Source: Candidatus Azophilus lithoversatilis (GTDB lineage Bacteria; Pseudomonadota; Gammaproteobacteria; Pseudomonadales; Azotimanducaceae). Taken from it: a stretch of DNA of 34,571 nucleotides. How positions within the stretch are numbered: the first letter of the stretch is position 1; every line of letters starts with the position of its first letter. The notes under the pieces were generated by a model that worked only from the letters and a program-made list of their open reading frames with translations, did not search any database and was not told the DNA's origin. A program made the translations under genes and the position numbers. Below are positions 9,473-18,358 of the stretch, piece after piece. The stretch is taken from assembly GCA_028278675.1 (NCBI GenBank), contig JAQAJJ010000091.1:1-34571 (forward strand), written 5' to 3'.

Positions 9473-10706
9473 ATGTCGTCGGCAGCGGAATCGGGTCTTT
9501 GCGTCAGGGCGGTGCGCTACCGCGTGCTGCCCGGCACACGGGCCAAGGCTCGGCGGCTGAACCGTCTTGCGGGCGCGTGTCGGTACGTCTGGAACGGGGC
9601 GCTGGGGGCGAACCGTGACGCCTTGCGGATGGGCATGGAGTTCGGAGGCAGGGTTCCAAGCCCAACCTTTTTCACGCTTGGCAAGTCCTTCACCAAGCTG
9701 CGCAGATCCCAAGGTCACGAATGGCTTGCCGAGCTTCCATTCGCAGTCGTTCGGTACGCGCTCAAGCGCCAAGCTGACGCTTGGCAGCGGTTCTTCAAGG
9801 GCGAGGCCGGACGCCCGAAGTTCAAGGGCCGCGGCTGCGGGATGAGCTTCACGATCCCTGACGGCGTGCGCATCCGGGACGGACGCATCGCGGTGCCGAG
9901 AACGGGCGAGTACCGGCTGCGGCGGCGCGGCGGCAGCCCTCATGAGGATGGCATCCCCAAGCAGGCCGTGTTCACGCCGGAAGAGGACAAGTGGTTCTGC
10001 ACGGTGTTCTACGAGGTCAAGGCCGAGGTTCGCACGAATGATGGCAGCGCCGTCGGCCTTGACCGGAACGTCGGGCAGTGCGCGCTGAGCACCGGGGAGA
10101 TCATGCGGATGCCGGACCTGTCTCGCTTGGAGGCCCGCAAGCGGCGCTACCAGCGACGGATGGCACGGCAGGTGAAGGGCAGCGCCCGGCGCCGGCGGAC
10201 CGGGTCAAAGCTGGCCATGGCATCGAGGCGCATTGCCAACGCCCGCGCCAATTGGTGCCACCGTGCGAGCCGTGGGATCGCCGATGCGGCGCACACGGTA
10301 GTCATCGAGAACCTGCGGACGAAGGCCATGTCCAAGTCGGCCAAGGGCACTGCGGAAAGCCCCGGATCGAATGTCAAGGCCAAGTCCGGGCGGGTGGGGC
10401 GGTCTTGAGCGGAATCTGGACTACAAGGCGGGGCGACTGGTCCGCGTGAATCCGGCCCACACGTCCCAAACGTGCCATGGGTGCGGGCACGTCAGCGCAG
10501 GAAACCGCCCCGCCCAATCAACCTTTCGATGTCAGGCCTGCGGGCACACGGCGAACGCCGACGTGAACGCGGCCCTAAACATCCGGCGTCAGGGATTGGC
10601 GCAGCTGGACGGCGAGGGCCGAGGGTGCAGGCGCGTTGCTACGGCAACGCGTATGACCCGCCCGATGAACCGTCAAACAGGTGGCGAGATCCACGAGGCC
10701 GCTTAG
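9473..10706 (+). pseudogene. tnpB: TnpB (RNA-guided nuclease, IS200/IS605 OrfB family), frameshifted
   Basis: TnpB is the RuvC-type RNA-guided endonuclease ancestral to Cas12. From ATG 9473 the frame shows the N-terminal helix (TRAKARRLNRLAGACRYVWN), RuvC-I aspartate in VGLDRNVG, and RuvC-II glutamate in VVIENL, and then stops at 10408. The other half, in a different frame, picks up at GWGGLERNLDYKAG and contains the zinc ribbon (CHGCG, then CQACG) and the RuvC-III aspartate in ADVNAALNI. Family members have about eight more residues between KSG and GWG, so a deletion of 3n+2 bases near 10390 is likely. All three catalytic residues survive but are on separate frames, so the nuclease should be dead. 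Confidence 0.88.
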
Positions 10707-10735
10707 GCCCCTGCGGATTTTGCTACATAATTCCC
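10632..10735 (+). ncRNA. Possible omega RNA region at the tnpB 3' end
   Basis: TnpB guide RNAs usually come from the 3' end of the gene and the element end, with the guide lying beyond it. Here a perfect 8-bp hairpin with a TACG loop (10632-10651) sits in the last codons, followed by the element end. If an RNA were made, its guide would be vapB sequence after 10735. This rests on position and one hairpin only. Confidence 0.35.
10713..10735 (-). repeat. Right terminal inverted repeat of the tnpB element
   Basis: Read on the minus strand it begins GGGAATTATGTAGC. It is followed by the second target copy TAACGTAT at 10736-10743. Confidence 0.85.
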
Positions 10736-10923
10736 TAACGTATGGGTTTGCAGTCGTTCAAGCCGGTCGAACTCGTCCAGACCCGCTTTGCCTCGAGTCA
10801 GCGACACAAGGAACTGACGGACAAGCGCCGGGACCGTCGAACCTGCCTCAGCCGCCTTGATTCGCAAAAGGCGCAGAGTCTCCTCGTCAACCGATACCCT
10901 GATGTTCTTCATGGGACGTGGTC

Positions 10924-11838
10924 TCAAAGAGAGTGCGATAGCGCCTTTGTATGCAGAACCGCGCAGCGGCCCAAGGCATCCAGGTCGTAGCCGCCCTCCA
11001 AGGCGGAAACCACTCGTCCATCAGCGTGGGTCACGGCAAGGTCCACAATGAACTCAGTGATCCAGCGGAAGTCCTCGTCATCAAGCAGCAGGCCGCCCAA
11101 GGGGTCGTCGCGGTGGGCGTCGAAGCCCGCTGACACCAGAATGAGGTCCGGGCGGTGGGCGTTGACGGCGGCGGCCCAATCCCGCTCGACAGCGTGGCGA
11201 AAAGCCGCGCTGTCCGAGCCAGCCGGCAAGGGCGTGTTGACGATGTTGGGCGCCTCGATGTCCACGTAGCGGTACGGATAAAACGGGTGCTGAAAGCTGG
11301 AGCAGACCAGCGCCTCTGGACGGTCCTTGAAGGCATCGACAGTGCCGTTGCCGTGATGCACGTCGAAGTCGAGGATGGCCACCCGGTCCACTTCTTCCAG
11401 CGCCTGCGCCGCGCCCAGCGCAATGCTGTTGTAGTAGCAAAAGCCCATGGCAGCGCCCGCCTCGGCGTGGTGGCCGGGCGGGCGGACGGCGCAGAAGGCC
11501 CTCCTCTCCTTACCGCCCAGCACTTCGCGCACCGCGTCGGTCACCGCGCCGGCGGCCACGGCCGCGGCCTGCAAGGTGCCTGGGCTCATGGCGGTGTCCG
11601 CATCCAGCCGCACCAAGCCGGATGCCGGGCTGACCGCATTCAGTCCGGCCAGGTAGTCTGGGGCATGGACTGCCGCCAAGGCCTCGGTGTCAATGGGCCG
11701 GGCGGCGCGGCAGTCGAAACCGTCCTTGAGACCGCTGGCTGTCAGGCTTTCGTTGACGGCCCGCAGCCGGTCCGGCCGCTCCGGGTGGCCCGGCTGCATC
11801 TCGTGGCCCAGGCAGTCGTCGTGGGTGTAGAACAGCAT
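10924..11838 (-). CDS. Histone deacetylase / acetylpolyamine amidohydrolase family protein
   Basis: 304 residues, a zinc-dependent deacetylase of the arginase/deacetylase fold. Visible hallmarks: HPERPDRL near the N-terminus, RPPGHHAEAGAAMGFCYYN (tandem catalytic His), DFDVHHGNGT (zinc Asp and His), and AGFDAHRDDPLGG (second zinc Asp). Bacterial members remove acetyl groups from polyamines, small molecules or proteins; the substrate cannot be told here. It starts 17 bases after the giant carboxylase ends on the same strand, so the two are probably co-transcribed. A role in acyl or acetyl metabolism is only an inference from that neighbour. A vapB antitoxin remnant follows by 11 bases. Confidence 0.9.
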   Translation of the reverse strand: MLFYTHDDCLGHEMQPGHPERPDRLRAVNESLTASGLKDGFDCRAARPIDTEALAAVHAPDYLAGLNAVSPASGLVRLDADTAMSPGTLQAAAVAAGAVTDAVREVLGGKERRAFCAVRPPGHHAEAGAAMGFCYYNSIALGAAQALEEVDRVAILDFDVHHGNGTVDAFKDRPEALVCSSFQHPFYPYRYVDIEAPNIVNTPLPAGSDSAAFRHAVERDWAAAVNAHRPDLILVSAGFDAHRDDPLGGLLLDDEDFRWITEFIVDLAVTHADGRVVSALEGGYDLDALGRCAVLHTKALSHSL

Positions 11839-11855
11839 GCGCCGCCGCCAAGCAA

Positions 11856-14800
11856 TCAGCCAGCCGCAAGCGGCCGCACCACAAACAGCAAGTCGCCCGC
11901 ATTCACCTGCTGCCCGTTGCCCATGTTGATGCGCGTGACTTCAAACTGCAGGGCCGGGTCGTAGAGGCTGGTTTCGCCGTTGAAGTCCTTGAGCGCCAAG
12001 GGCGTGAAGATCTTCATCGCCTCAAGCTGGCAGAGCGTGGCATCGACCGCAATCCGGTCGCCCACGGAGACGAATTCCGGTTCCGACGGCGATGGGCTGG
12101 TGTAGAAGATCGCCGCCGCCGGGGAGAGCACCTTCAGCTCGTCGCTGTCGTCGATGCCGATGCTCTCGATGTTGAAGCCCGAGGCGGACTCGCCAGCCCC
12201 GGCCTCGATCTCCTCGATCAACGCTTGCGAATCGGTGCGGTGCAGAAACTCCGGCAGAAAGCCCGTGTCGTAGTCGCCTTTGCGGAACACCTCATCGGCG
12301 AGCACCCGCCGCAGCAGCGGGATGTTCGTGCAGATGCCCGTGATGCGGACTTCGCTGAGATAGTCGGCCAGCCGCTCGATGGCCGCCTGGCGGTCCTGCG
12401 CATGCACGATGACCTGGGCGATCATGCTGTCGTAGTAGGGCGAGATGAACTTGCCGGGCGCGGCGATGGTGATGATGTCAACGTCCTTCGCGGCCGGAAA
12501 GATCGCTTCGTCAATGGTGCCCGGATGGGGGCGGAAGGACAGCGCCCCTTCGCCGTCCAACTGCACCCGTTCGGCATTGATGCGCGCCTCGATGGCGTAG
12601 CCTTCGAACTTCGGCTCAAGCTCGGCGATTGACTCGCCGGCGGCGATGCGGAACTGTTCGCCGACGATGTCGATGCCCGACACCCATTCGGTGACCGGGT
12701 GCTCCACTTGCAGGCGGGTGTTCATCTCCATGAAGTACACGGCGCCGGCAGCGAGGTCGAAGATGAACTCCACAGTGCCCGCCCCAACGTAGCCCACGTC
12801 GTCCGCAATGGCCGCGGAGTAGTTCAGCACGTCCCTGCGCAGATCCTCAGGCAGCATGGTGGACCCTGACTCCTCGAACACCTTCTGCTTGTCCCGCTGC
12901 ACGCTGCAGTCGCGCAAGCCGAGCACCAAGGTGTTGCCCAAGGTGTCGCGCAGCAGCTGCACCTCGATGTGCCGCAGCGAGGTGACGTACTTCTCCAAAT
13001 AGACATCGCCGTTGCCGAAGGCGCTTTGCGCCTCGGCGGTGACCCGATGAAACAGCTCGAAGAACTCCGCGCTGCTGTCCACCACTTGAATGCCCTTGCC
13101 GCCACCGCCATGAACCGCCTTGATGAGCACCGGATAGCCGATTTCCTCCGCCACTTCGGCGGCCCTTTCCGCATCGGTCAAAATGCCGTGGCTGCCTGGA
13201 ACCACGGGCACCCCCAAGCGCAGCGCGGTGTTGATGGCGTTGGATTTGTTGCCCATGGTCTCCATGCTGGTGACGGGCGGGCCAATGAAGTTCAAGCCAC
13301 GGCTGCGGGTCAATTCCGCGAATTGGGCGCTTTCGGACAGGAAGCCGATGCCCGGGTGCAAGGCGTCCGCCCGCTCCTGCTCGGCGATGCTGAGCACGCT
13401 GCGGGCGTTCAGGTAGCTTTCGTCGGGGGTGTTGCCGCCGATGCAGACCAGCGTGTCCCGCTTGCCGAGCTGATCGGCCACCGCCGACTCCATGTCCGGG
13501 TCCGATTGCACCAGGACCACCGCCAGCCCATGGCGCTGGGCCACCCGCACGAGCTTCGCCGCCGTGCAGCCGCGGGCGTGGATCAGCAGCCGCTTGACGG
13601 GCCGGATCAGGTCGGCGTCGGTGTAACGGGGCGGCGGGGCGGCTTCCGGGGCCTCCTGGTCGAGCACCCCGGACAGCACCCGCCGAATCACCGCGTCAAC
13701 CGACTCCTTCGGCAGCGGAATTTCCGGGTCAACCCCGCGCAGTTCGTTGTCGAGTTCGAGGTGAAAGGGGTGCTTCACCAGACCCTGCATGGCCTCTGGG
13801 TTGGTTGACAAATAGTTGGCGAGAATCGAATTCAGCGGCAGGTTGCTCGGCACCACGATCTGTCCCGCAAAGGGCATGCTGGCCCCGGAGAGGTAATAGG
13901 TCTGCACCAAGGGATGGGTGACGAAGCTGGCTTGGGCGCCGCCGGTGCAGTCACCATAGCCGAACACGATGATCGGCAGGTCGTGGTCGCGCACGAAGCG
14001 CGTGATGCGGTCGTTGACGGCGGCCATGGAAAACAACGCTCCGGCCCCCTCCTTGGTCTGCATGCCACCCGACGAGATGAAGCAGATGACCGGCAGATGT
14101 CGAGTTGCGCAGACCACCAGCAGCTTGCAGAACTTCTCCGCGCTGGCCATGTCGAAGGCGCCCGCCTGGAAGGCGACGTTGGACAGCACCAGGCCGCAGG
14201 GAATCTCCTCCGCCCCGGCCTTGAAGCGGGCGGTGCCCGTCACTACGCCGCAGGGCGGCAGGTTTTGGTTCAGCGCCGCCTCAATGGCGTGGCGGAATCC
14301 CGGGAAAGCGCAGGGATCCGAGCTGATCAGATCCCCGAAGCGCTCCCGCCAGCCGGTGAAGAAGGCGTCGATGATGTCCTGATGGGTGAAGCGATGGGCG
14401 CCTTTGGCGCGGCGCAGCACGTTCTGCATCAGCAGATCGCGGTAGGCCATGTTGAGGCGGTACCAGAAGTCCTTGCGCCGGCCAATGTTCTTGGGCGCGA
14501 TGCGGCCGTTGTAGGCTTTGCCGGTGCGCTCGGACAGCACGAAGGATTCAAGCAGATGCTCGAACAGGTAAGTCACCACGACGAACAGCGCATCAGCCAA
14601 ATCGGGAAAGCGGGTGCGTTTCCATTCCTCAACGGCGCGAAAGAACGTAGGGCTCTTGGTCTTGGGCAAAGCCAGCACCCTCAAGTACCAATCGAGCACT
14701 TGGGCTCGCAACCGATTGGGAATGCCGGCGGAGAAGTCCTCCGATCCATCGAGGGTCAAGGCGCCGGCCGCCAAAGAAGACTCCAACAGTTGTCCCACAG

Positions 14801-16733
14801 CACTTCGGGACAGCGCCTGCACCGACTGCGCCTCTTCGGCAATGCCGTCGAGATGGGCCACGATGTGGTCGTAAACCACATCGAACAACAGCAGGTTCTC
14901 GCCTTCCTTCAGAAAGTCCTGGCGCAGATCATCCGCGATCAACACGTCGAGCACGGTCATCTCACTGAGCTGCACTGGCGAGCCGACCGCGCCGGCGCGG
15001 TCGATGAACTCGGCGTAACGCCGCTCAAGGGCCGCACGGTTGGCACGGATGTGGGACTGCCCGCCGCCCGCCGACGTCCCCTCGCTCGTGCCCAGCGCAA
15101 CGCCAGTCAGCACCATGTTCAGCTCGCCAGTAAGCTGGGCGGACAGGTAGGCTTCGGACTTGTTGACCGTGCCTCCAACCCGCAGCAACTTCTTGCCTTC
15201 GTGGCTGAAGTGCTCATAGGCGGTGCTGAAGAACTCCCGATCCCGTCGAATCGCACGGATAAGACCGACCGGATCGCGCACCTCGGCGACACGCAGAATG
15301 TGGCGGGCATCTTCGTGGTTGGTCAGCAGCTCGCGAAGCCCCCGCAGGTTGCCCGCCGCCTCCCCCTTCCAGCGATTGTAGAGGTAGGCGCCCGCCGTGG
15401 AGATCAAATTGGCGCGGGCGCGCTGATAGTTGCGCCTCGGCTCGCCGAGGATCATGGTCGCCAAGCGACCCCTTTCATCCTGCAGCGCCTGCTTCTTCTC
15501 GTTGTAGTTGCGCCAAGCCTTGGACAGGCCATCGTCATAGACCACCTTGTCCGGGTCCTGCATCCACTTCAGGAAGGTGCGGCGCCGCTCCCGGTCGGCA
15601 CGCTGGGCGAGTTCGCCCCTGGGCAGATCGCGGTCCGCCAGCCGACCGTATTGATGGGTGCTGGTGGCCTTGATGCGCTGGCGCACCTTCAGATAGCGCA
15701 GGTAGCGGAAGGCGACGCCAAAGACATTCAGGTACTCGGTGGGGTTCTTGGTCAGGGTGAGCGAGGCGCTGGCCTGCATCTTCTGCAGCTGCGGCGAGGG
15801 GTTGAGGTAGCGCTGCAGACTTTGCTGGTAGTGGTTGATGATGTAAGGGTTCTGGGCGACAAACTGCTTGGCGCGCTCTTCCACCGACTTAAGGCCAGCG
15901 ACGATCGCCGAACGCAGATTGGGCAGCTTGGCCGGCTCCGAGGGCGTGTAGTCGACCACGCCGTCGATGTTGCCCTGCATGAACAGCTCGAACGGCGACA
16001 GCCCCACATACTTGGCGCACTCCTGCCAAGACAGATTCAGGCGCCGGGCGATGTTGGCGAGCGACGGCGGCTGAATGGTGCTGAAAACCCCGTCAGCGAC
16101 CGACAGAATCATGTTGCTGGCGGCTAGGGGAATGGCGCCGCCGGAGTAGCCGAGGCCGTAAATGACGCCGACGTTGGGCACATCAACGTTGCTCGCCTCG
16201 GTGATCAGCCGGGAGATGCTGTGCGCTTGGTTGTTGCGGTTGGCCTCCTCTCGGGCGTCAGCCCCGGGCGTGTCCATGAAGGTCACGATGGGCACCCGCT
16301 GCTTGGCCGAACCTTCCAGGAAGCGCGCCGCGTCGAGATGATGCTGCGGCCCCCAGACGCCGTTCTCCACCGATCGGTCCTGGGCGATGAAGCCGATCAG
16401 CCGAGCATCGCCATCGAAATCCATCTCCAGGGTGGCGGCATAGAACGGCCCGTCCGACACCTCGCTTTGCACCCTGCCCAATTGACGGATCACCTCCGGG
16501 GCCGGGGTGCGGCTCTTGTCTTCGGCCGGCACCACGACCGCCTCGATGTAGGAATCGATGTCCAGGCTCTTCAGCCGCTGGGTGCGGCGGGCAATGGTGG
16601 CGCGGCGCAGCAGCCCAGGCAGGGCTTCTACGCTGGCAACGCTCGGAAACAGCGAGAACTCCTGAGCGAGGCGCTCGGCGATCAAGTAGAGCCGGTCGCC
16701 TTCGGCGGCTCGCTTTTGCACTCGGGATGACAC
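11856..16733 (-). CDS. Single-chain biotin-dependent acyl-CoA carboxylase (CT-alpha, CT-beta, BC, BCCP)
   Basis: 1625 residues carrying every catalytic part of an acyl-CoA carboxylase. In order: AccA-like carboxyltransferase (about 95-330; VPIVTFMDTPGADA at 147-160, YGLGYSGGAIPLA at 192-204); a 500-residue linker of unknown fold; AccD-like carboxyltransferase (about 825-1000; PVICFISSGGMQTKEGAG at 881-898); biotin carboxylase with ATP-grasp (about 1043-1500; HGGGGKGIQVV at 1208-1218, EMNTRLQVEHPVTE at 1336-1349); and a C-terminal biotinyl domain with LEAMKIF (biotin Lys1574). Carboxylase carboxylates enzyme-bound biotin, then the CT halves pass it to an acyl-CoA. The acyl chain is unknown; acetyl-CoA is possible, as fabY lies nearby, but long-chain or propionyl substrates are not excluded. 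No clear Shine-Dalgarno precedes the ATG. Intact. Confidence 0.9.
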   Translation of the reverse strand: MSSRVQKRAAEGDRLYLIAERLAQEFSLFPSVASVEALPGLLRRATIARRTQRLKSLDIDSYIEAVVVPAEDKSRTPAPEVIRQLGRVQSEVSDGPFYAATLEMDFDGDARLIGFIAQDRSVENGVWGPQHHLDAARFLEGSAKQRVPIVTFMDTPGADAREEANRNNQAHSISRLITEASNVDVPNVGVIYGLGYSGGAIPLAASNMILSVADGVFSTIQPPSLANIARRLNLSWQECAKYVGLSPFELFMQGNIDGVVDYTPSEPAKLPNLRSAIVAGLKSVEERAKQFVAQNPYIINHYQQSLQRYLNPSPQLQKMQASASLTLTKNPTEYLNVFGVAFRYLRYLKVRQRIKATSTHQYGRLADRDLPRGELAQRADRERRRTFLKWMQDPDKVVYDDGLSKAWRNYNEKKQALQDERGRLATMILGEPRRNYQRARANLISTAGAYLYNRWKGEAAGNLRGLRELLTNHEDARHILRVAEVRDPVGLIRAIRRDREFFSTAYEHFSHEGKKLLRVGGTVNKSEAYLSAQLTGELNMVLTGVALGTSEGTSAGGGQSHIRANRAALERRYAEFIDRAGAVGSPVQLSEMTVLDVLIADDLRQDFLKEGENLLLFDVVYDHIVAHLDGIAEEAQSVQALSRSAVGQLLESSLAAGALTLDGSEDFSAGIPNRLRAQVLDWYLRVLALPKTKSPTFFRAVEEWKRTRFPDLADALFVVVTYLFEHLLESFVLSERTGKAYNGRIAPKNIGRRKDFWYRLNMAYRDLLMQNVLRRAKGAHRFTHQDIIDAFFTGWRERFGDLISSDPCAFPGFRHAIEAALNQNLPPCGVVTGTARFKAGAEEIPCGLVLSNVAFQAGAFDMASAEKFCKLLVVCATRHLPVICFISSGGMQTKEGAGALFSMAAVNDRITRFVRDHDLPIIVFGYGDCTGGAQASFVTHPLVQTYYLSGASMPFAGQIVVPSNLPLNSILANYLSTNPEAMQGLVKHPFHLELDNELRGVDPEIPLPKESVDAVIRRVLSGVLDQEAPEAAPPPRYTDADLIRPVKRLLIHARGCTAAKLVRVAQRHGLAVVLVQSDPDMESAVADQLGKRDTLVCIGGNTPDESYLNARSVLSIAEQERADALHPGIGFLSESAQFAELTRSRGLNFIGPPVTSMETMGNKSNAINTALRLGVPVVPGSHGILTDAERAAEVAEEIGYPVLIKAVHGGGGKGIQVVDSSAEFFELFHRVTAEAQSAFGNGDVYLEKYVTSLRHIEVQLLRDTLGNTLVLGLRDCSVQRDKQKVFEESGSTMLPEDLRRDVLNYSAAIADDVGYVGAGTVEFIFDLAAGAVYFMEMNTRLQVEHPVTEWVSGIDIVGEQFRIAAGESIAELEPKFEGYAIEARINAERVQLDGEGALSFRPHPGTIDEAIFPAAKDVDIITIAAPGKFISPYYDSMIAQVIVHAQDRQAAIERLADYLSEVRITGICTNIPLLRRVLADEVFRKGDYDTGFLPEFLHRTDSQALIEEIEAGAGESASGFNIESIGIDDSDELKVLSPAAAIFYTSPSPSEPEFVSVGDRIAVDATLCQLEAMKIFTPLALKDFNGETSLYDPALQFEVTRINMGNGQQVNAGDLLFVVRPLAAG

Positions 16734-16891
16734 GCAGGCTGGTACGCAGGGGTGGGGCGCAAGTAGTAGAATTGGCGCGTACTCTAGCTAGTTGACAAAG
16801 GCATGGCAACGACTGGCAAAGCGCCGCCCGATGGCCAAACCAGTCCCTGCGCAGCCTCAGTGCGCCGGCGATTGGCCCGCATTTCGAGGGA
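16734..16891. promoter_or_regulatory. Divergent intergenic region between carboxylase and moaB
   Basis: 158 bases separate the two divergent genes, so both promoters should be here. TTGACA occurs at 16792-16797 on the plus strand, next to the palindrome CTAGCTAG, but no convincing -10 box follows at normal spacing. Assignment is from position. Confidence 0.35.
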
Positions 16892-17401
16892 ATGCGGATG
16901 ACCGCTTTGGCCTGCGCGGTGCTCACCATATCCGACACCCGCACCGAAGCCGACGACACCTCCGGCGACCTGCTGGTGGAATTGCTGACCGGGGCCGGCC
17001 ACCGGCTGGTGGAGCGGGCGATAGACCAGGACGACATCTACGCCATCCGCGCCACCGTCTCCCGCTGGATCGCCGACCCGGAAATCCAGGTCATCCTGAC
17101 CACCGGCGGCACCGGCTTCACGGGCCGCGACAGCACCCCGGAGGCGCTATCTGCCTTGTTCGACAAGACCATCGACGGCTTCGGCGAACTGTTCCGCCAG
17201 CTCTCCTATGAGGAGATCGGCTCCTCCACGATTCAATCCCGAGCCATCGGCGGCCTGGCCAACGCCACCCTCATCTTCGCCCTGCCCGGCTCCGGCAACG
17301 CCGTGCGCACCGGCTGGGAGAAGATCATCAGCAAGCAACTCGACATCAACAACCGCCCCTGCAACTTCGCGGAACTCTACGCCCGCTTCCGGGAGAGATG
17401 A
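16892..17401 (+). CDS. moaB: Molybdenum cofactor biosynthesis protein MoaB
   Basis: 169 residues, normal for the MoaB/MogA family that handles molybdopterin adenylylation. The N-terminus [13 protein letters not shown] and the substrate loop [15 protein letters not shown] (about 69-83) are typical, followed by [18 protein letters not shown] and LPGSGNAV. Its length and the GFGELFR/SYEEIG segment favour MoaB over MogA. No other Mo-cofactor gene is in view, so it stands alone beside the divergent carboxylase. Two ATGs (16892 and 16898) are possible starts. It ends 30 bases before the adenine methyltransferase, and may be unrelated to it. Confidence 0.9.
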   Translation: MRMTALACAVLTISDTRTEADDTSGDLLVELLTGAGHRLVERAIDQDDIYAIRATVSRWIADPEIQVILTTGGTGFTGRDSTPEALSALFDKTIDGFGELFRQLSYEEIGSSTIQSRAIGGLANATLIFALPGSGNAVRTGWEKIISKQLDINNRPCNFAELYARFRER

Positions 17402-17431
17402 CGGACGGGAAAACAAACCGATTCAATAAAT

Positions 17432-18358
17432 ATGGAACCAGCAAAGAAACAAGCCTTTCAGACCGAGGATCTACTCTGCGGCGTCGACTATGCAGCCTTC
17501 CCAGTCTCACCAATTCCCGCTGTCAACGTGGCCACGGTTCCTCAGCGTAGCCCGCTTCGATATCCGGGGGGCAAGACTTGGCTCATTCCCCACATCCGCA
17601 AGTGGCTCGGAACAGCCAAGCAGCCCGTGCGGCTGCTGGTCGAGCCTTTTGCCGGCGGCGGCATCGTGTCCCTGACAGCCGTAATGGAGAATATGGCCGA
17701 CCGCAGCATCATGGCGGAACTTGATCACGACGTTGCCGCCTTTTGGCATGCCGCCTTGCACCACGGCCCCGAGTTGCGTCGAAAAGTTCTCGGTTTCGAG
17801 CCCACTAGAGAAAGGGTGAAGGCACTCGCCTGCACCTGCCCTTCCAACGTGGTTGATCATGGTTTCCGCACATTGGTGCTCAACCGAACCCGCCGTGGTG
17901 GCATTCTGGCAGCCGGGGCATCCCTAAGCCGCGTGGGAGAAAACGGCAAGGGTATCGCTTCTCGCTGGTACCCAAACACGATAGTCGATCGGCTGAGCAC
18001 AATAGGAAAATATTCGGATCAGATCGGCTTTTGCGAAACCGACGGCATGAGACTGCTTGATGCCTTGCTGAGCATTCCCGCATCGGGTGCTGCGATATTT
18101 GTTGATCCTCCTTACACCGCGGGCGGTAAGAGAGCTGGCAAAAGGCTATACGCCCACTACAGCTTAGATCACGCCAAACTTTTCTCGATGCTCGCCGACA
18201 GCGGCGTCAATTTTCTGATGACCTACGACGCGGCACCGGAGATCATTTCGCTAGTTCGCGAACATGGCTTTACTGCGGTCCAAGTCATGATGAAGAATAC
18301 CCATCATGATCGGGTGCCCGAGCTGGTTATCACGCCGCTCCCAGTGTTCATCCGATGA
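17432..18358 (+). CDS. D12-class DNA adenine N6-methyltransferase
   Basis: 308 residues. Motif X-like LRYPGGKTWLIPHI (42-55), AdoMet-binding EPFAGGG (71-77) and catalytic DPPYT (225-229) identify a Dam/D12-class methyltransferase, which puts a methyl group on adenine N6 in a short target. Its stop overlaps the start of a NotI-family endonuclease gene (ATGA at 18355-18358), so the two were one restriction-modification operon. The endonuclease is dead and the methyltransferase looks intact: an orphan methylase that may still mark the genome. The target is unknown, but must contain an adenine. Confidence 0.9.
   Translation: MEPAKKQAFQTEDLLCGVDYAAFPVSPIPAVNVATVPQRSPLRYPGGKTWLIPHIRKWLGTAKQPVRLLVEPFAGGGIVSLTAVMENMADRSIMAELDHDVAAFWHAALHHGPELRRKVLGFEPTRERVKALACTCPSNVVDHGFRTLVLNRTRRGGILAAGASLSRVGENGKGIASRWYPNTIVDRLSTIGKYSDQIGFCETDGMRLLDALLSIPASGAAIFVDPPYTAGGKRAGKRLYAHYSLDHAKLFSMLADSGVNFLMTYDAAPEIISLVREHGFTAVQVMMKNTHHDRVPELVITPLPVFIR

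Larger units (their letters stand above)
9358..10735 (+). mobile_element. 1.38-kb tnpB-carrying element with terminal inverted repeats, inserted in vapB
   Basis: The ends are 23-base inverted repeats matching at 21 positions (left 9358-9380; right 10713-10735), both starting GGGA and sharing TGTAGCAAAATCCGC. The element is flanked by the direct repeat TAACGTAT (9350-9357 and 10736-10743; by chance the match extends to 11 bases). The only gene inside is tnpB. IS200/IS605 elements, the usual carriers of tnpB, have neither terminal inverted repeats nor target duplications, so this looks like a non-autonomous DDE-type element with tnpB as cargo. An 8-base duplication with GGG ends would suit the IS1595 family, but that is a guess. 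No transposase is present. Confidence 0.82.
9263..10912 (-). pseudogene. vapB: vapB-like ribbon-helix-helix antitoxin gene interrupted by a tnpB element
   Basis: The 5' part (10912 down to 10736) encodes MKNIRVSVDEETLRLLRIKA and onward to LERLQTHTL, an Arc/CopG-type DNA-binding fold. The 3' part (9357 down to 9263) continues with REIRARCAALASADNLSREA and ends ERDAVH, the typical tail that wraps the toxin. Removing the element and one 8-base duplication joins the two exactly in frame, giving an 87-residue antitoxin. As it stands, the 5' part runs 9 codons into the element (GNYVAKSAGA) and stops at 10703. The DNA-binding half may still be made. The gene follows the HDAC-like gene by 11 bases. 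The ATG at 10912 is chosen because the RHH motif begins there. Confidence 0.88.

Noticed and set aside
13914-16127. Plus-strand open frame of 737 codons
   Set aside because: Exactly antisense to the carboxylase gene, whose domains are unmistakable; the composition is that of a GC-rich shadow frame.
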